Origin: Lanius collurio
Lineage: Eukaryota > Chordata > Aves > Passeriformes > Laniidae
Direction: 5' to 3'
NCBI GenBank assembly: GCA_020086605.1
Contig: JACBWW010000015.1
Span: 19,105,387-19,169,386, forward strand
DNA length: 64,000 nt
The position numbers were made by a program, and so were the translations under genes. The notes under the pieces were generated by a model, which ran no database searches, was not told where the DNA came from, and saw nothing but the letters and a program-made list of their open reading frames with translations. This document shows, piece after piece, positions 25,401 to 36,671 of this stretch; within the stretch, counting starts at the first letter, position 1; the number at the start of each line of letters is the position of its first letter.

Positions 25401-28400
25401 GACTTCTGTAATAGGTAGAATCTTGTCTGCCTCTTCCCAATATTCCAATATTTTTACTGTGAGGTGAAGAGTTAAGAAAACTGGTGAATCTTGGTTCTTT
25501 CAACTAAGAACTAATGATGGAGGGACTATGCCAAGGGAGTGTTATACTTGGGTTAAAATGTATAACATAGACATGACTAAATGTGATACTGGAGTTGCAA
25601 TTTACTGGGTCTTTAAGCCTGTAGCACTACTGAGCCTGCTTACTGCTTGTTCACACCTTCCTTTCCATGGCACAGTGCTAGGACCCACTTCATGAGCCCT
25701 TTCCTTCAAGAAAGGAAAAGCAGATAAACTTGGGAGTCCATCCTGAGGGAAGGCAGCTGGCAAACTTGTGAACAGACAATATTTTTTTTTAATGCCTGAT
25801 CTACAAGTCTTTAAGTGGCCAGGCAATCTAAACACAAAGACAATTTGAGCTTGTGAAATGACTTGCTGGAAAACTAAGAAAATAATCTGGTTTTATTCCT
25901 AGATTAGTGTTTTTGTCATATCCCTGTGGCAAGTCAAAACTGAAGTCTTAATCCTAATGACTTTCCTGTTGTAAAACCAATACATACTGTAGGAATTAGT
26001 CCTGGAGTCAGGTCATTTATTTTACATTTCTCTTTATAGCTAATCGCACTTTTCCTTATTGTGATCAAATTAATTTTTTTCTCTTGCATTTAGGAGCTTC
26101 TTGAGAAATTCTCACATATGGGGAAGAGATATGAATGTCTCTTTACAGTGTCTCTTAATGTGAGGAGTGAACTCAATAGTCAGAAAGCACTGATAGCTGT
26201 GATACTGCCTCAGCTTACATTGGAGCAGAGTCAAGAAGTCAAAACACTTCAAACTATAAACGAGGAAATGAACACTCGTCTCCAGAAGTTATTCACCAAA
26301 TTGAAGGTACCAATTTAAAATGCTGGATATGTGGACGCTTGGGTTTGGGTTTGGGGTTTTTTTTTTAATAAGCTCTCAATAGTAACAGCTAAAAGGAGTT
26401 TATATACTCAAGCTTTGGGTTTTAAGAATCCGTACATTGGAAAAATAAGTTGATAGTAATTGCTTTACAATCTTAGAAAACTGGAACTCCTTAGTTATGT
26501 AAATCAAACTTAGTTTTTAATTGCAGTTCCACTGCTTTGCACAGTATTATTTCATTAATATTATTCCATTCTAATTGGGAAATGAAATTTTCTTTCTGTA
26601 CTCTATGAATCAAATTACAGATGACTAAGTATGTATTTCTTTGTGGGAGAAAGAGACATGCAAGCTTGCTTGGAGATGTATGCTTACTCTGCAAGACTAC
26701 CCAAGTCATTTGATGACTCTACAGCCTTGCAGATCTTCCCCAATTTGGAATCAGTTTCTCCATTGGACTAAAATTATCAGCAAAAAGGTTAAGGGTAATT
26801 GGGAAATAATTCCCATTAATACATGTAGAAGTGCAGTAAATGATAAAGTTTTTTTCTGTTTCTTTATTTACCATGAGATATTAAGGGATGGGGGATTTTT
26901 TTTGGTTGGAGCAGTGGGGGGAAACATGCACAGGCCTGGAGAGAGAGGGTGAGGTTCTTGAGAGTCAGTCGTGTCTATAAATATCCATTAACTTAAATAT
27001 TGACCTAATATTCCACAGAGCCTCATTTTATAACCTAACTCAACTATTTTAGGTTTATTTTTTTCCATAGATGGTTCTTAACTTTCATGGTTAAAGATGT
27101 TCAAGATTCAACTATTGATCTCTGCTAGAATAAAGCTTTAAATCTGCACAGTGATATTATGCTCATAGATCATCTGCACCTTTCACAATTCTTAAGAGAA
27201 AATAAATGTAACGAAGAATACCTTGCTTTTAAAAGTCTAGATTTGTGCAAGGCTGCCTAGAGCCTTTTAGGCTATTTTTGAAGTTTAAAAAAAATAGTGT
27301 ACTGGAAAAGTGCTGTCTCAGCTAAAAGGCTTATATGCCATTGCTATGAAAGCACATGTGAAACTAATTTTCTTAGTCATGTATTAGTTATCTTGGGCAT
27401 TTACAGGCTCAGAGTAAATAGATGGAATTATAAAAAATGAAATTTTAGCTGGATGCAGTGCACCATTTTAAAGCATGCTCACTGATACATCCTGTGCTTC
27501 TGCAACAGCTTCTGTTCAGTTCCGTCTGCTCAAAGAAAAGAGAGTATCATACTACTGTTCACAAGTATGAAATGGAAATGCTTGAGGAAAAGAGAAAACA
27601 AGATCACCTACAATCCCAGATTCAATGTCTCAGGAAGATTTATTTAAAGCAGAATGAAGTATCATCTCAAGAGTTAAACAGCAGTGAAGGACCGCAGAGT
27701 TTCCACTTGGATGCAGAGGTAATTTTGGGGGGGGGGAATGGACATGAAGACTCATTTCAAGGCATGGGGTCAAATGGTGGTAGGAATCTAATGGCATTGG
27801 GTTTGTCTGTTAAAACTTCACTTAAGGAGGGTAAAGGAATAGTTATTTTTTTATGCTACTAGTTCTATTATATGAGGATTTGGCTTTGTAAAGCAGCTGA
27901 AAATAAAATTAATAGGTTAGAAAATAGTGGGAATGTTATTTACTTATTTGCCGTATAAAATACATACTACCCAATACCAAGATGACATGTTCTAAAACAA
28001 TGAAATAAATTTTTGCTAAAAATCACTTTTTTTCCCCCTTCCAGCCTGCTCCAGAATGTAGATTGTCTTCTTGCTTTCCCAATAGGGTGTAATTTTAAAT
28101 ATAGCAAAACTCCTTTTATATGATAATTAGATACTAAAACAGACTTCTTGCTATACTGATAGCTGAGAGGACAGAAAGTATATTTAGACAATGTGATAAT
28201 GAAACCAATACTTAAATTTTCTTTTTTTTTTTTTTTTAAGAGACTTCTCAAAGATGTCTCAGAAACAGAACATGAACTTCTCTGCACAGAAGCGGAGTTA
28301 CAGCAGGAAGAAAGTGCAAGAAAAGAAACAATACAGTTCTGGGAAACTTGTTCAGAAACTCACTGGGATGCAGAAGAACTCAAAAAAGAACTAAAGAAAG

Positions 28401-31400
28401 ATAATGAAAGGCTTTTTCAAGTCTTTCAATTCTGGTCTCCTAAAGTAAAGGTAAAATTAAATGTTATAGAATGAGATATGTATTTTGTGTAAGCACTCTG
28501 CAAATGCCTGTGATTGAAAACAAAACACAAAAAAGGCTCTTAAATGATCATTAATTTATTATCAGCACTTATTCATACTTTAACTGTAAGATGCAGGAAT
28601 ACTTAGAAGACTTAAAGATTCCTCAAGCATCTGAACTTGGAAACTTGCTTTCTAAAAGACATTCTAGGTAATAAATGGGAAAGGATATGTAATTATTTAT
28701 TTGGAGTTTTATTAGTCTGAATTCTGGAAAATGTTGCTTTTTTTGCTAAACTTTATCAAAACTACTTTAGCTAGTTTTAAAATTCAGTTGAAATTTATAT
28801 TCATGCTCCTTTCTTTCTTCTGCTTATCTCTTGCCTCTTTTGGAAATCTGGACAGCATTTTTCAGGGTTTAGTGAATCGTGAACAGGATTTCATGAGATT
28901 TCATCTTTCTGATTAAGTCTTAAGTTTAGCCTATTTTAAAAAGTTTCTTCTGTAGAGTCAATAGCCAGTCTTGACTTCTTTGGGATTTTGCAGTGTTGGC
29001 AAGGTCTTTGGAAGAATTTCTTGACCCTAATATTATCTGTGTCAATGCTTTTAACAAACAAAAATCTAGTAAACAGGGTCATTTCCTGACGATTGTGAAG
29101 TTTTTATTTAACATGTGGGTTTCTAGAATAGCCCCATGTGTAGGTTTAATTTCTTTTAGTCACTGAATACATTCTAGTAAAAAAATCTATGACTAATTAT
29201 GGTTTTCTGTTACTGACCTTCAAGAACTCTTTCCAATATAGTTCCTTTGTTTCTCTAATAGAAGTGTTTGAGTTAATGCAGAAATACTGGTAAATCTGCA
29301 ATACACTATCATCTTCTCTTGTGCCCCTTTCTGCCTCCCTCTCTTTTGGAAATGGAAAGAGTTCTTTTGAGTGTTACTGATATCATTTCTGATAGCAGGC
29401 ATTTTCAAATGGGGCACTGAAACAAGAATGGGGAAATAATGCAGAAAATACTTCCTGTTTCTTCACTTGCCTTATTTCTAGAAGATTAAAAAATTATTTT
29501 AAATTATTCTGTATGATGCTGCTGATTTCCAGATACTCCTTGAACTTTCTTCTGAGCTGGATGCCAGAACTGCAGATTATACTAAAAATGCTGATATTGA
29601 ATTAAAACAGAGAAAAGAGAAAAATGAAGAGTTGCTTCAGGATCTAAACACTCTAAAAGAAAAACTGGCCCCTGGTGGCTCTGCCAGTCTGGCATTAGAA
29701 GAAGAAAATTATAGGCTCCATAATAAATTAAAGGCTGCAGAACAAGATAAAAAGGTACCAATTCTTGTTTCTAAGGAATACTTCTTTGATGCTTGCTTTC
29801 TAAGTGAGAGTAATCCAAACTGAAAATAAGGATTGATGGCAACTGTAAATCTATGCTGCCACAATACAAATAGAGTACACTTTATTTTAGTAGCTCTTTT
29901 ATTTCCAAAGTGGAAGTTTTTTGCCTGTAATGCGATTATTTTAATTGCCTGATTTCTGTACACAAATAGATGTTCAGTTTGGAAATTCACATGAAATGTT
30001 TTCATTTGCTTTTGAAGTATTGACTTTAATAGGGTGATACTCTTGATGCTTCCTGTAAGTACATGGTATTCACTATGTCAGACATGAAGCTAGAGAAAAA
30101 TTCTCTATTTAATCACAGGAATTGAGGACCCATTTTCTCCCCCCTATTTTTTATGTCACAGTTACCATTCTCCAAAGCACTTTTTCTTTTCTTAGACTTG
30201 AGTGTTCTAGACTATTAAAAGGTGACACAAAACAGTGACCTGGACATGAAGAATTGCCATAGAGCCTGTAGTGTGGGATTTTTTTTGTGTGCTTTGGGTT
30301 TTTGCTTGTTTTTACTAAGAATATGACCACGTGCTGTTGCTGTTACTATCTTTTGACATACCTGCTTGTAACTGTTTGATACATCTCAATAGGTTATGGA
30401 AGTAAAAATTCAGCAGTTAGAAAATGTAATAAATGAAGTAGGAGAAAGTGTCAAAGAGAGAGATGACAGGATAAGCAAGTTACAAGCACAGATAAGAATA
30501 AGAACAGAGACAAGCGAGCTCACCCAACTGCAAGCCAGACTGAAGGAGATGGAGAATTGCCTCAGGACTGCCTTAACAGAGAAGCAGAGTCTTCAGGTAT
30601 GAGCAAAATACTTCACTCTTCTCTTTCCTCTCTGATGAAAGACACAAAGCTTGCTTGCCAACAGTTGTAGGTGAAACATAGCTGTCTATAGTCAATGTTT
30701 TTGTTGTGTATGGCATTCCCAGAGTAAAACACTCTGCCTGGCTGTTTAACAGGCAGTTTCACATTCTACCAGTGCAACCTTTAGTGGCAACATTTAGAAC
30801 CCATATTATGATACTAGAAACTAAATGTGTCACTTCTATGTGACACATTATTGAAACACATTAAACATTTTAAAACTTGTAAACTGTTTATTCAATGTGA
30901 TATATTTGCATGTTACTTTAAAATTCCCAGATTTTTATCTGCACAGAAGTCAGCAAAACTTGCTAAAATATGACTGCATGTACACACCAGAGTAGGATAC
31001 CAACTGCTACTATAGTGTGAATTGGTAATGTGAGCCACCTTAGTGAAAAATAATTTCCCACTCCCGGTCTTGTCCTGCAAAATCTAGCAATCTAGATCAT
31101 AGTAAAAATACAAGGTAAACAACCCTTAATTTCATTGCTAAGTAACAAGCCCTTATTTGTACTAAATATTTTATTTTCAGGCAAAATTAGATAAAGGTGC
31201 TGAGCTGTACAAAGAAGAAATTGACCATTTCAAAACACAGTTGGTAAAATGTGATCTGGAAAGAATGAAACAATCCAACTCCTTTGAAGTGAAGTAAGTT
31301 CAAATTTTATCTTCTTAAAATTCTCAGCTACTTTATTCTTAGCTTCTCTTTCCCTCTTTATTTTTCCCACATAGTAAGAAGTAAGCATTCAGCTTGAGGT

Positions 31401-34400
31401 GCTGTAAGATTTTATTGTCATTAGAGAAAGTAAAATCTATGTGCACCTTGCATTGCTTCCAAAACTCCTTCCCTATACACCCACCGAAATTTCTCAACTA
31501 ACCATGTCTAGCCATAAATGAAATAACTGTTCTGACAAAAGAAGTCAAGGGAAAAGCAGTAACTGAAAGCACTCTACTTCACTAGAGATAAAGGATACAC
31601 CAAAAATAATTAGTCCAACTTTTGCCCTTCACCTAAAATCTTTGTGCACTTTACATAAAATATAACTGACAACCAGGTTTATGTTTTTCTTTAACTTAGG
31701 TGTGTCTTGTATTTGATAGCTCATTGGAATTCAGCTGAAACTAATAACTATTAAACTGAGGTTTTCTGGATCTTTTTTTCCTCCCTTCCTGCCTCCTATA
31801 GACTTGCTAATTATAAAGCCCTTGCAGAACACCGAGAACAACAGTTAACGAAGCTGAAAGAAGAACTGAGAAGAGCACACCAAGAGCAAGATGTTACTGG
31901 TAAATTCAAGATAAATAGAAGGGACTCTTTCATGTTAAAACTTTGAGGTTAAATGCTTAAAGACCAGATCGAGATGCAGCCAAGGGTATGAGGAGAATTG
32001 GGTGCACTGGAAGTTGAGATGGAAAGTAGACTACATTAGCTGCACATAAACTGCATTAGAATCACAGCAGTTCTTGAGTTTTTCTCCAGCCACATTTGCC
32101 CTTGTGGAGGGATAAGCTTGCAGTGGTGGTAGCTCATGCTGCCACTTTTTCCTTGACATATGAAAACCTAGTTGTGCAGGTTTGGATAAATTTGGAGGAA
32201 AAATATCTTCTGAGAGAGGGCAGGTTACAACCATCTCTCCCCCACCAGGTTCAGGAAAAAGTAATTTTCCTTGGAGGAAAGTAAAGAGAAAAACCATTTA
32301 TTTAACAAACACACAGGAAAAGGGTAATAATACTAAATAATAAAATCTCTCACTGTGGAGAGAAAACCTGGGAACAATTTCAGAGTCCTTCCATAGGTCT
32401 CTCTCCTCCTCCTTGGAGCTGGGTCATAGGCCCACCTCTAGGGCCAGGGCCTCAGTAGAAAGTTCTCCCAATGTTCTGATGTTGAAACAGTCCAGCAGAG
32501 AAGAAGGGAAAAAAATGAAGTCCCAAGAAAACAAAATTCAACTCTCCATCTCTCTCTGGAGTAAAGGGAGCCATAAGCTGGCTGAAAAAAAGCAAGCTGG
32601 GTGCTTCTCCACTCCTCTCACCAGAGCAGCAGAACACAGAGGACTGTGTCCATCTTTATGTCCTTGAGCCAGCTGCTTTGAAAAGTTTGCTCAGTTTTTT
32701 TCCTCTCTCACCCCTCTCAGACACAGTTTAAAGGCACAAAAAGGCACAAAATTACTTTCTGGGCATAGAGCAGCAATAGGGGATAAAACATGAAATTGCC
32801 CCAAGACATTAGTTCTAATCAAAACTATGACATACCTGAAACAATAACTATTTTACCTCTAAGGGGCCCAGTGAAGAATCTTTTATGTTTCTTAATATCT
32901 CCCTGGCAGTGTGAGTACTTGGAGGTGTGTTTTGTGTAGAAAAAAAGAGTAACTGTTGTAATGGCATTTGTAACCCAGTGAGGTTTCACATGTAAGACCA
33001 AAAACAGAAATAAGCTAAAAAAATGCATTGACTTAGTTTTAAGCACTCTCCAAATAATGCACACACATATGTATAAATGTTTTCTAGTGCTGAAAGAAGC
33101 AGATCCTCAGCAATCCCAAATACCCCTTACATGCGGTGGTGGCAGTGGTATTGTACAGAGCACACAACTACTTGTTCTAAAATCTGAACAAGCTAAGCTA
33201 CAGAAAGAGAACTTGCACCTGAAGAAACAAAATGACCTTCTACTAAAGTAAGTGGAAAGCTGACTAGCAACATGTTAAATCATTTGTTGTATTTAACTGT
33301 ATATCATTAGTGTTTCTTTCTGGGAGACCTATAGAAGGGAGTAACCATTGATTTTAGATTTCACATCATAAACTTTTACTCAAAGCTAGTGTTTTATGGC
33401 TTATAAAGGCCTTTTGAACTTTAAATTGATTACTTTCCTATGAATCTTTTAAATGCTGAAAGATACACTTGAACTGTATGTTGGAAGAAATTTTAGCTTA
33501 AAAAAATTCCCCTGAAACCAAGATACACAGCTACTGTATTGCCATGTCTGTGATGTGTCATCTGAAAATACATGAACTGTCTGTTCTCCAGGAATTTTTC
33601 CTTAGAGTAACTGCTTTAAACTTTTCTTACTTAAATGCTGGAGTTTTTTTCTTTGCAGTGGTGAACTTCAACTGAAAGAGGAACTTAAGAAATGGAAAGA
33701 GAGAGCAATAAAATGGAGAGAACGATCCTCAAGAGAAACTACTCGAGAGACAATACCAAAGTCTCCTAAGAAGGCAGTGTCCTATTTCTTTAAAGAGCAA
33801 ATGCCTTCACCCTCCAAGGAAACTGTTTCTCAGGAAATAGTGACTCAGGACCTGTCAAAGCCTCTGCCTCTGACTTGTCCAACAAATTTCTTCGATAATT
33901 CCAACTTGGGTGTGCTAACAGGTAACACAGTAGTAGTGTCCTATAAAGAGCTGAAGATGCAAACTGTAGGGGATGGCTTGAGTTGAGGGTAAATGCTGTA
34001 CTTATATATTCAGACCTGAAATGTAAATGATAACAGTTTTCCTGAATGGTTTGTCATGTGACTGTTGAAAAGCTGACCATCTGAGCTATGAAGCTTCTGT
34101 ATGCTCTACAGAATCAAAATACCAAAATGAATTCTTCACCCATGAAGAATATAAAATGTTTTCCTTTTCTGCAGTGGAAATGCTGATGAGTGACTTTTAA
34201 AAGTGAATCAGCAAAATATTGTTATTAGCTGGTGATCTAAAATGTTTTGCCTTTTTTAACTGTACATTGGTTAAGCACAGACTTCTGGTAAAACTATATA
34301 AAATTAACTGCTGGTTAACTTCTTTCTGAAGTTTTTCAATGGCAGACTTCAGTCTTTGATGTTGCATCTGTTACTCCGCCTGGCTCCAGCTGCCATAGCA

Positions 34401-34850
34401 GCTGTTTTGATGAGAACTCCTGTTCCTCAGCCCCACTTCGAGTTTCTTATATCTGGCCTGCTGACTTTTGGTGACCTACTGCCCTCATGCTTCTCACAGC
34501 TTTCAGAAGGCTCCAGCAGACAAGTTAAAGAGTTACCAGTTTTTGAGGTGTTAATAGCAGACTTCCAGAGAGAACATGACTCATTACGGGTTTTGTGATG
34601 GCCAGCTTGGTAATAGGACAGCCTTCCTCACAACACAAAGCTCCTCAGAGGGAAGCTTTGATAGCTAACATGTAAAACACTAGCCAAGATTAAATCACTG
34701 TGTTCCTGCTGCTTGTCTGAGAAAGGCTTTAATATTCTTATCTTTTGTACAGATACACGACATGCGGGCATGGAGTCCACAGAAGAACATCTTAAGCACT
34801 TGTTTGGTACTTCAGACAAAGATAAAGCCCCTGACTGTAGCACCCAGTAA
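44..34850 (+). CDS. CENPE: CENP-E, kinetochore kinesin-7 motor (39 coding exons, complete)
   Basis: CENP-E is a plus-end-directed mitotic kinesin that carries chromosomes to the metaphase plate and tethers kinetochores to microtubules. Exons by eye: 44-99, 280-371, 711-800, 879-997, 2069-2188, 3095-3176, 3372-3439, 3521-3592, 5071-5122, 6282-6369, 6548-6674, 7320-7439, 8533-8691, 9033-9177, 10972-11066, 11379-11435, 11518-11685, 13682-13756, 14004-14126, 14481-14615, 15189-15366, 15817-15971, 16994-17308, 18104-18415, 18591-18749, 19578-19787, 21050-21334, 21442-21600, 22363-22605, 26094-26306, 27509-27718, 28241-28450, 29533-29754, 30393-30596, 31181-31293, 31802-31899, 33088-33247, 33659-33921, 34753-34850. 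They sum to 5850 nt (1949 residues plus stop) and every phase closes. The start (MADEGAV) matches human MAEEGAV, and the end (DCSTQ) matches human ECKTQ. All introns are GT-AG except intron 20 (GC-AG). The protein is about 750 residues shorter than human, mostly in the mid coiled coil. Gene identity is very secure; exon 27 and alternative isoforms are less so. Confidence 0.96.
9505..10070 (+). mobile_element. CR1 LINE fragment, sense orientation (CENPE intron 14)
   Basis: The sequence contains typical CR1 3'-end blocks: a CTGGAGTGCTGTGTCCAGCT-type block at 9568, a GAAACTCTTCACTGTGAGG-type block at 9855, and the terminal GGTCCTTTCCAACCC followed by ATGATTCTGTGA near 10052-10064. It is a 5'-truncated, mutated copy with no intact reverse transcriptase frame. 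The left boundary is approximate. Confidence 0.88.
11916..11941. repeat. TG/TA dinucleotide microsatellite (CENPE intron 17)
   Basis: A run of TG repeats passes directly into TA repeats over 26 bases. It is a simple sequence repeat and likely length-polymorphic. Confidence 0.9.
12420..12450 (+). repeat. AATAAA followed by a 17-A tract (CENPE intron 17)
   Basis: AATAAA at 12420-12425 is followed eight bases later by 17 consecutive A (12434-12450). This is the layout of a retroposed transcript end. I do not recognise a source gene upstream and saw no clear target-site duplication, so a chance A-tract remains possible. Confidence 0.4.
14616..15188 (+). other. CENPE: CENPE intron 20, GC-AG type
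   Basis: Exon 20 ends ELKEKM at 14615 and the next bases are GCAAGT; no GT donor keeps the frame. The acceptor AG is at 15187-15188 and joins to [10 protein letters not shown], matching human KEKM followed by KELATTYKQM. The donor otherwise matches the extended U1 consensus, as expected for GC-AG introns. Confidence 0.85.
20318..20697 (-). mobile_element. Solo LTR of an endogenous retrovirus (CENPE intron 26)
   Basis: On the minus strand the element runs from TGTAATGTGG to CAGCGACA, 380 bp with TG...CA ends. It is flanked by TACTT (20313-20317) and TACTG (20698-20702), a 5-bp target-site duplication with one mismatch. Internally it has a TATA-like CTATAAAAG and an ATTAAA signal on the minus strand in the expected order. 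A 12-bp perfect inverted repeat with a 5-base loop (20639-20667) lies in its U3 part. No internal viral genes remain. Confidence 0.75.
22163..22193. repeat. Perfect 13-bp inverted repeat with 5-base loop (CENPE intron 28)
   Basis: The left arm AACCCATATGTAC (22163-22175) and the right arm GTACATATGGGTT (22181-22193) are exact reverse complements around AGACA. No surrounding mobile element was recognised. Confidence 0.85.
23160..23377 (+). pseudogene. CENPE: Decayed CENPE coiled-coil exon (intron 29)
   Basis: The segment has an acceptor (CTATAG at 23154-23159), a coiled-coil reading frame starting with CAA at 23162, and a possible donor (ATG/GTAAAA at 23377/23378). The translation begins [11 protein letters not shown], then a stop (TAG, 23195-23197), then EKDQLL and later [14 protein letters not shown]. 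This resembles exons 26 and 29 ([18 protein letters not shown]). It cannot be used as it stands. Exon 29 ends in phase 0, which would read ATC AAC AGT TAA from the acceptor, and the coiled-coil frame itself contains the TAG. It is a lost or broken module of the repetitive CENP-E rod. Confidence 0.72.
23417..23868 (-). mobile_element. CR1 LINE fragment, antisense (CENPE intron 29)
   Basis: Read on the minus strand, this shows the CR1 landmarks AGCATGTCCAGAGAAGGGCA and GAACAGGCTGCCCAGGGA at its ends. It abuts directly on the broken CENPE exon copy at 23160-23418. It is 5' truncated and non-coding, and the right boundary is approximate. Confidence 0.85.
23930..24215. repeat. AT-rich degenerate tandem array (CENPE intron 29)
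   Basis: Short words such as ACTTATACATTTTACAACTT and ACTTACACATAA recur about every 30-50 bases with substitutions. The array runs into the TACATTTTGCAACTG end of the LTR-like element that follows, so it may be an expansion of that element's terminal sequence. Confidence 0.6.
24205..24778 (-). mobile_element. LTR-like interspersed repeat, copy 1 (CENPE intron 29)
   Basis: About 570 bases align with 36128-36671 over almost their whole length. Shared blocks are TACATTTTGCAACTGCTGTG, AATTTAGCACAGTTTACCTT and AAAACCCTCCAGGGGCTGAT. Both copies have the same orientation. On the minus strand the repeat starts TGTAAGGTG. I could not identify a matching target-site duplication or name the family, so LTR status is inferred from length and the TG start. 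Confidence 0.65.
25207..25300 (+). repeat. Second partial copy of the decayed CENPE exon end
   Basis: This stretch is nearly identical to 23312-23418 apart from about 13 missing bases (the ATATGGGG block at 23330) and a few substitutions. It includes the shared words CTTCTTCAGTTAACACCAAA and AATCAGTCACTTGTAGCTTT. The two copies are direct repeats flanking about 1.8 kb that holds a CR1, an AT-rich array and an LTR-like element. Confidence 0.8.
26094..33247 (+). other. CENPE: CENPE exons 30-37: distal coiled coil and kinetochore-binding region
   Basis: Exon 30 (71 codons, [16 protein letters not shown]) matches human ELLKRYSEMDDHYECL, which marks the end of the repetitive region. Exon 31 ([10 protein letters not shown]) matches human NKFEMDFIDE. 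Exon 32 is the [12 protein letters not shown] block. Exons 33-36 continue the coiled coil to [10 protein letters not shown], where human has RRSQQAQDTS. Exon 37 carries [12 protein letters not shown], which is identical to human. In the human protein this part overlaps the region used for kinetochore targeting, so the same role is inferred here. Confidence 0.9.
32173..32808 (-). mobile_element. Solo LTR of an endogenous retrovirus (CENPE intron 36)
   Basis: Read on the minus strand it starts TGTCTTGGGGC and ends CCTGCACA, 636 bp. Flanks are CTAGT (32168-32172) and TTAGT (32809-32813), a 5-bp duplication with one mismatch. A minus-strand AATAAA (plus-strand TTTATT at 32297-32302) lies in the expected 3' part. 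No viral genes are present. Confidence 0.65.
33659..34850 (+). other. CENPE: CENPE exons 38-39: C-terminal tail with CaaX box
   Basis: Exon 38 (263 nt) encodes a basic, Ser/Pro-rich tail with SPKK-like motifs and a FFDNSNLGV segment matching human YFDNSSLGL. Exon 39 ends CSTQ-stop; human ends CKTQ-stop. This C-terminal Cys-a-a-Gln form is a farnesyltransferase-type CaaX box, known to be farnesylated in human CENP-E. Reading through the donor at 33922 would instead give a short alternative end (stop at 33985-33987), but the CaaX match supports splicing. Confidence 0.9.
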
Positions 34851-35114
34851 AGATGCCCTGTTGTAAGCTGCCCTTGCAGTGGCTACAGGATCTGCATATA
34901 CAAAAGAAAATTGCTTCAGCTTAAAAGCCATCAGCCTCTTCCACCTTTGCTGTCTTGGAGTTGCTGTTTCCTTCAACTGGGAAACTTAGAATGTGAGGAC
35001 AAAAATGGAAAACCAGACATGTTGCCCCACAACTTGCAAATCTGCTGATTTTATACTTTCATGTTTTGATGTGGATTTTCTTTTGTTGGGAAAGAGAAGC
35101 TAATGTATTGAAGA

Positions 35115-35120
35115 AATAAA
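35115..35120 (+). terminator. CENPE: Possible proximal CENPE poly(A) signal AATAAA
   Basis: An AATAAA lies 265 bases after the CENPE stop codon. It would give a short 3' UTR. The distal signal at 35660 is equally good by sequence. Confidence 0.4.
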
Positions 35121-35659
35121 TGGAAAAAGGAACAGATCACAAACTAATCTACTGTGAAACTCCTCAGTCTCACAGTTGTCATTCCTAAAACAGCCATTTT
35201 CTGGAGTGTTGATATTTGTATCTTCGGAGTGCTGTTGACTTGGCAAGAAATATTCTTTGTTTCTCTTAGCATGTGGTTTTCATACCATGCTTTCTTTAAG
35301 CCAACAGAAACTGCATTTTCACCACAATCTTGACCTCTTTGGACACTGCAACCAAATTTACTGATCTTCTGTTTGTAGAGCACACAATCAAGGGTTCCTC
35401 TTAAACTCCTAAAGTTTCTGCAGCTCAGCCAGTTATGGTACCGTAACTTTGAATTTGGCATCATTTTTCAATATACCTGTCAGAAGTTGTGTATTGGAGT
35501 TTTTTTAATAGTAAGCAATGGACTTAACACTCTTCTGCTTCTCTAGTGAATGGAAAACAAACCAGATCATTGGGGCAAGATGGACACTCTTATTAACCTA
35601 CTTACCTGTATTATGAGACGTACATTTTGTATGTTTTATATAAGAAATTTTAATTTGAC

Positions 35660-35665
35660 AATAAA
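35660..35665 (+). terminator. CENPE: CENPE poly(A) signal AATAAA (distal)
   Basis: AATAAA is followed by a GT/T-rich stretch (TTTTGTGTAAAATGTTTTTGC), the usual downstream element. It lies about 810 bases after the CENPE stop at 34848-34850. Confidence 0.6.
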
Positions 35666-36127
35666 GTTTTGTGTAAAATGTTTTTGCTGTTCACTTGTGC
35701 TAGAATCCAAGGATGTTGATTACAACATTCAGTGTCTAAATGCTACCAAATGACTGTCTTTTATACTGATTTTATCCCTTCCATCATTATTATGCTTCTT
35801 GTCTCTGGGCTCTGTAACCTTCCACAGCAATTACTTGTGCAGAAGTTTACTGTTACACAAGTCTGTTGTCAGAGTTTTGCTTAATTCTTTTAAGTCTGTT
35901 AGAAAATGGTTGAAGTGTAAAACATAGATCCTCCTCCCTTTCCTCCACCCCATGCCCTCCCTTGCTAACTAAACAGGAATTTGGCACTCAGAACCTGAAA
36001 TCAACTCCATTAAGGATGAAACTGTCATCATGAGATGAGGAAGTCATACTTAAGGAAGATACCTACATCAAAAGCATCATCCTTATTTTATAGGAATAAA
36101 GCTTTCAGGGATGCTAGGTCCTGTATA

Positions 36128-36671
36128 TGTATACATTTTGCAACTGCTGTGCATGAGATCAAACACTGCTTGACTGGTCCTTCTATCTTGTCCACAAGCC
36201 CTGTACACACTTTTCAGAAAATATGATTGGTTTTAATCCAGTGTGGCACAGTCCTTTTTATCTATTCCTTGCTCTCTGGGCATTCTGTTTTTCAGCTTCT
36301 TCTTTCTCAATTTAGCACAGTTTACCTTTCAGTCCTTGTTGAATTCCTGAGGAATCCAAATCCAGTCAAGCAGAGTCGAGATGATGGCAGCAATAAAACC
36401 CACCCAGTGATCCACAGCTAAGTCAGTCCAGCAAATCCAAACATTAAGCAAAGGACAGGGAACAGACGTACTCCAACCCATTCCACCTCTCTTTCCTGAG
36501 CATTCAGACTGGAGCCTAAAAACCCTCCAGGGGCTGATTGCTGCAGCTGAAGGTGGAAGGCCAGGTGAAGCTGGTGAGGGTAATTCCAGCCTGGCCTACC
36601 CTGAGGGTTCTGAGAAAAATAACTAAAGGTGGTTTGGCTGGGCCACATTATCAGGGTTCAAGCACCTTACA
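36128..36671 (-). mobile_element. LTR-like interspersed repeat, copy 2 (CENPE-BDH2 intergenic)
   Basis: This is the same repeat family as 24205-24778, including the TGTAAGGTG minus-strand start and the CCTCCAGGGGCTGATTGCTG block. It lacks the AT-rich tandem array seen beside copy 1. There is no coding content. It lies about 0.5 kb beyond the CENPE poly(A) signal. Confidence 0.65.
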
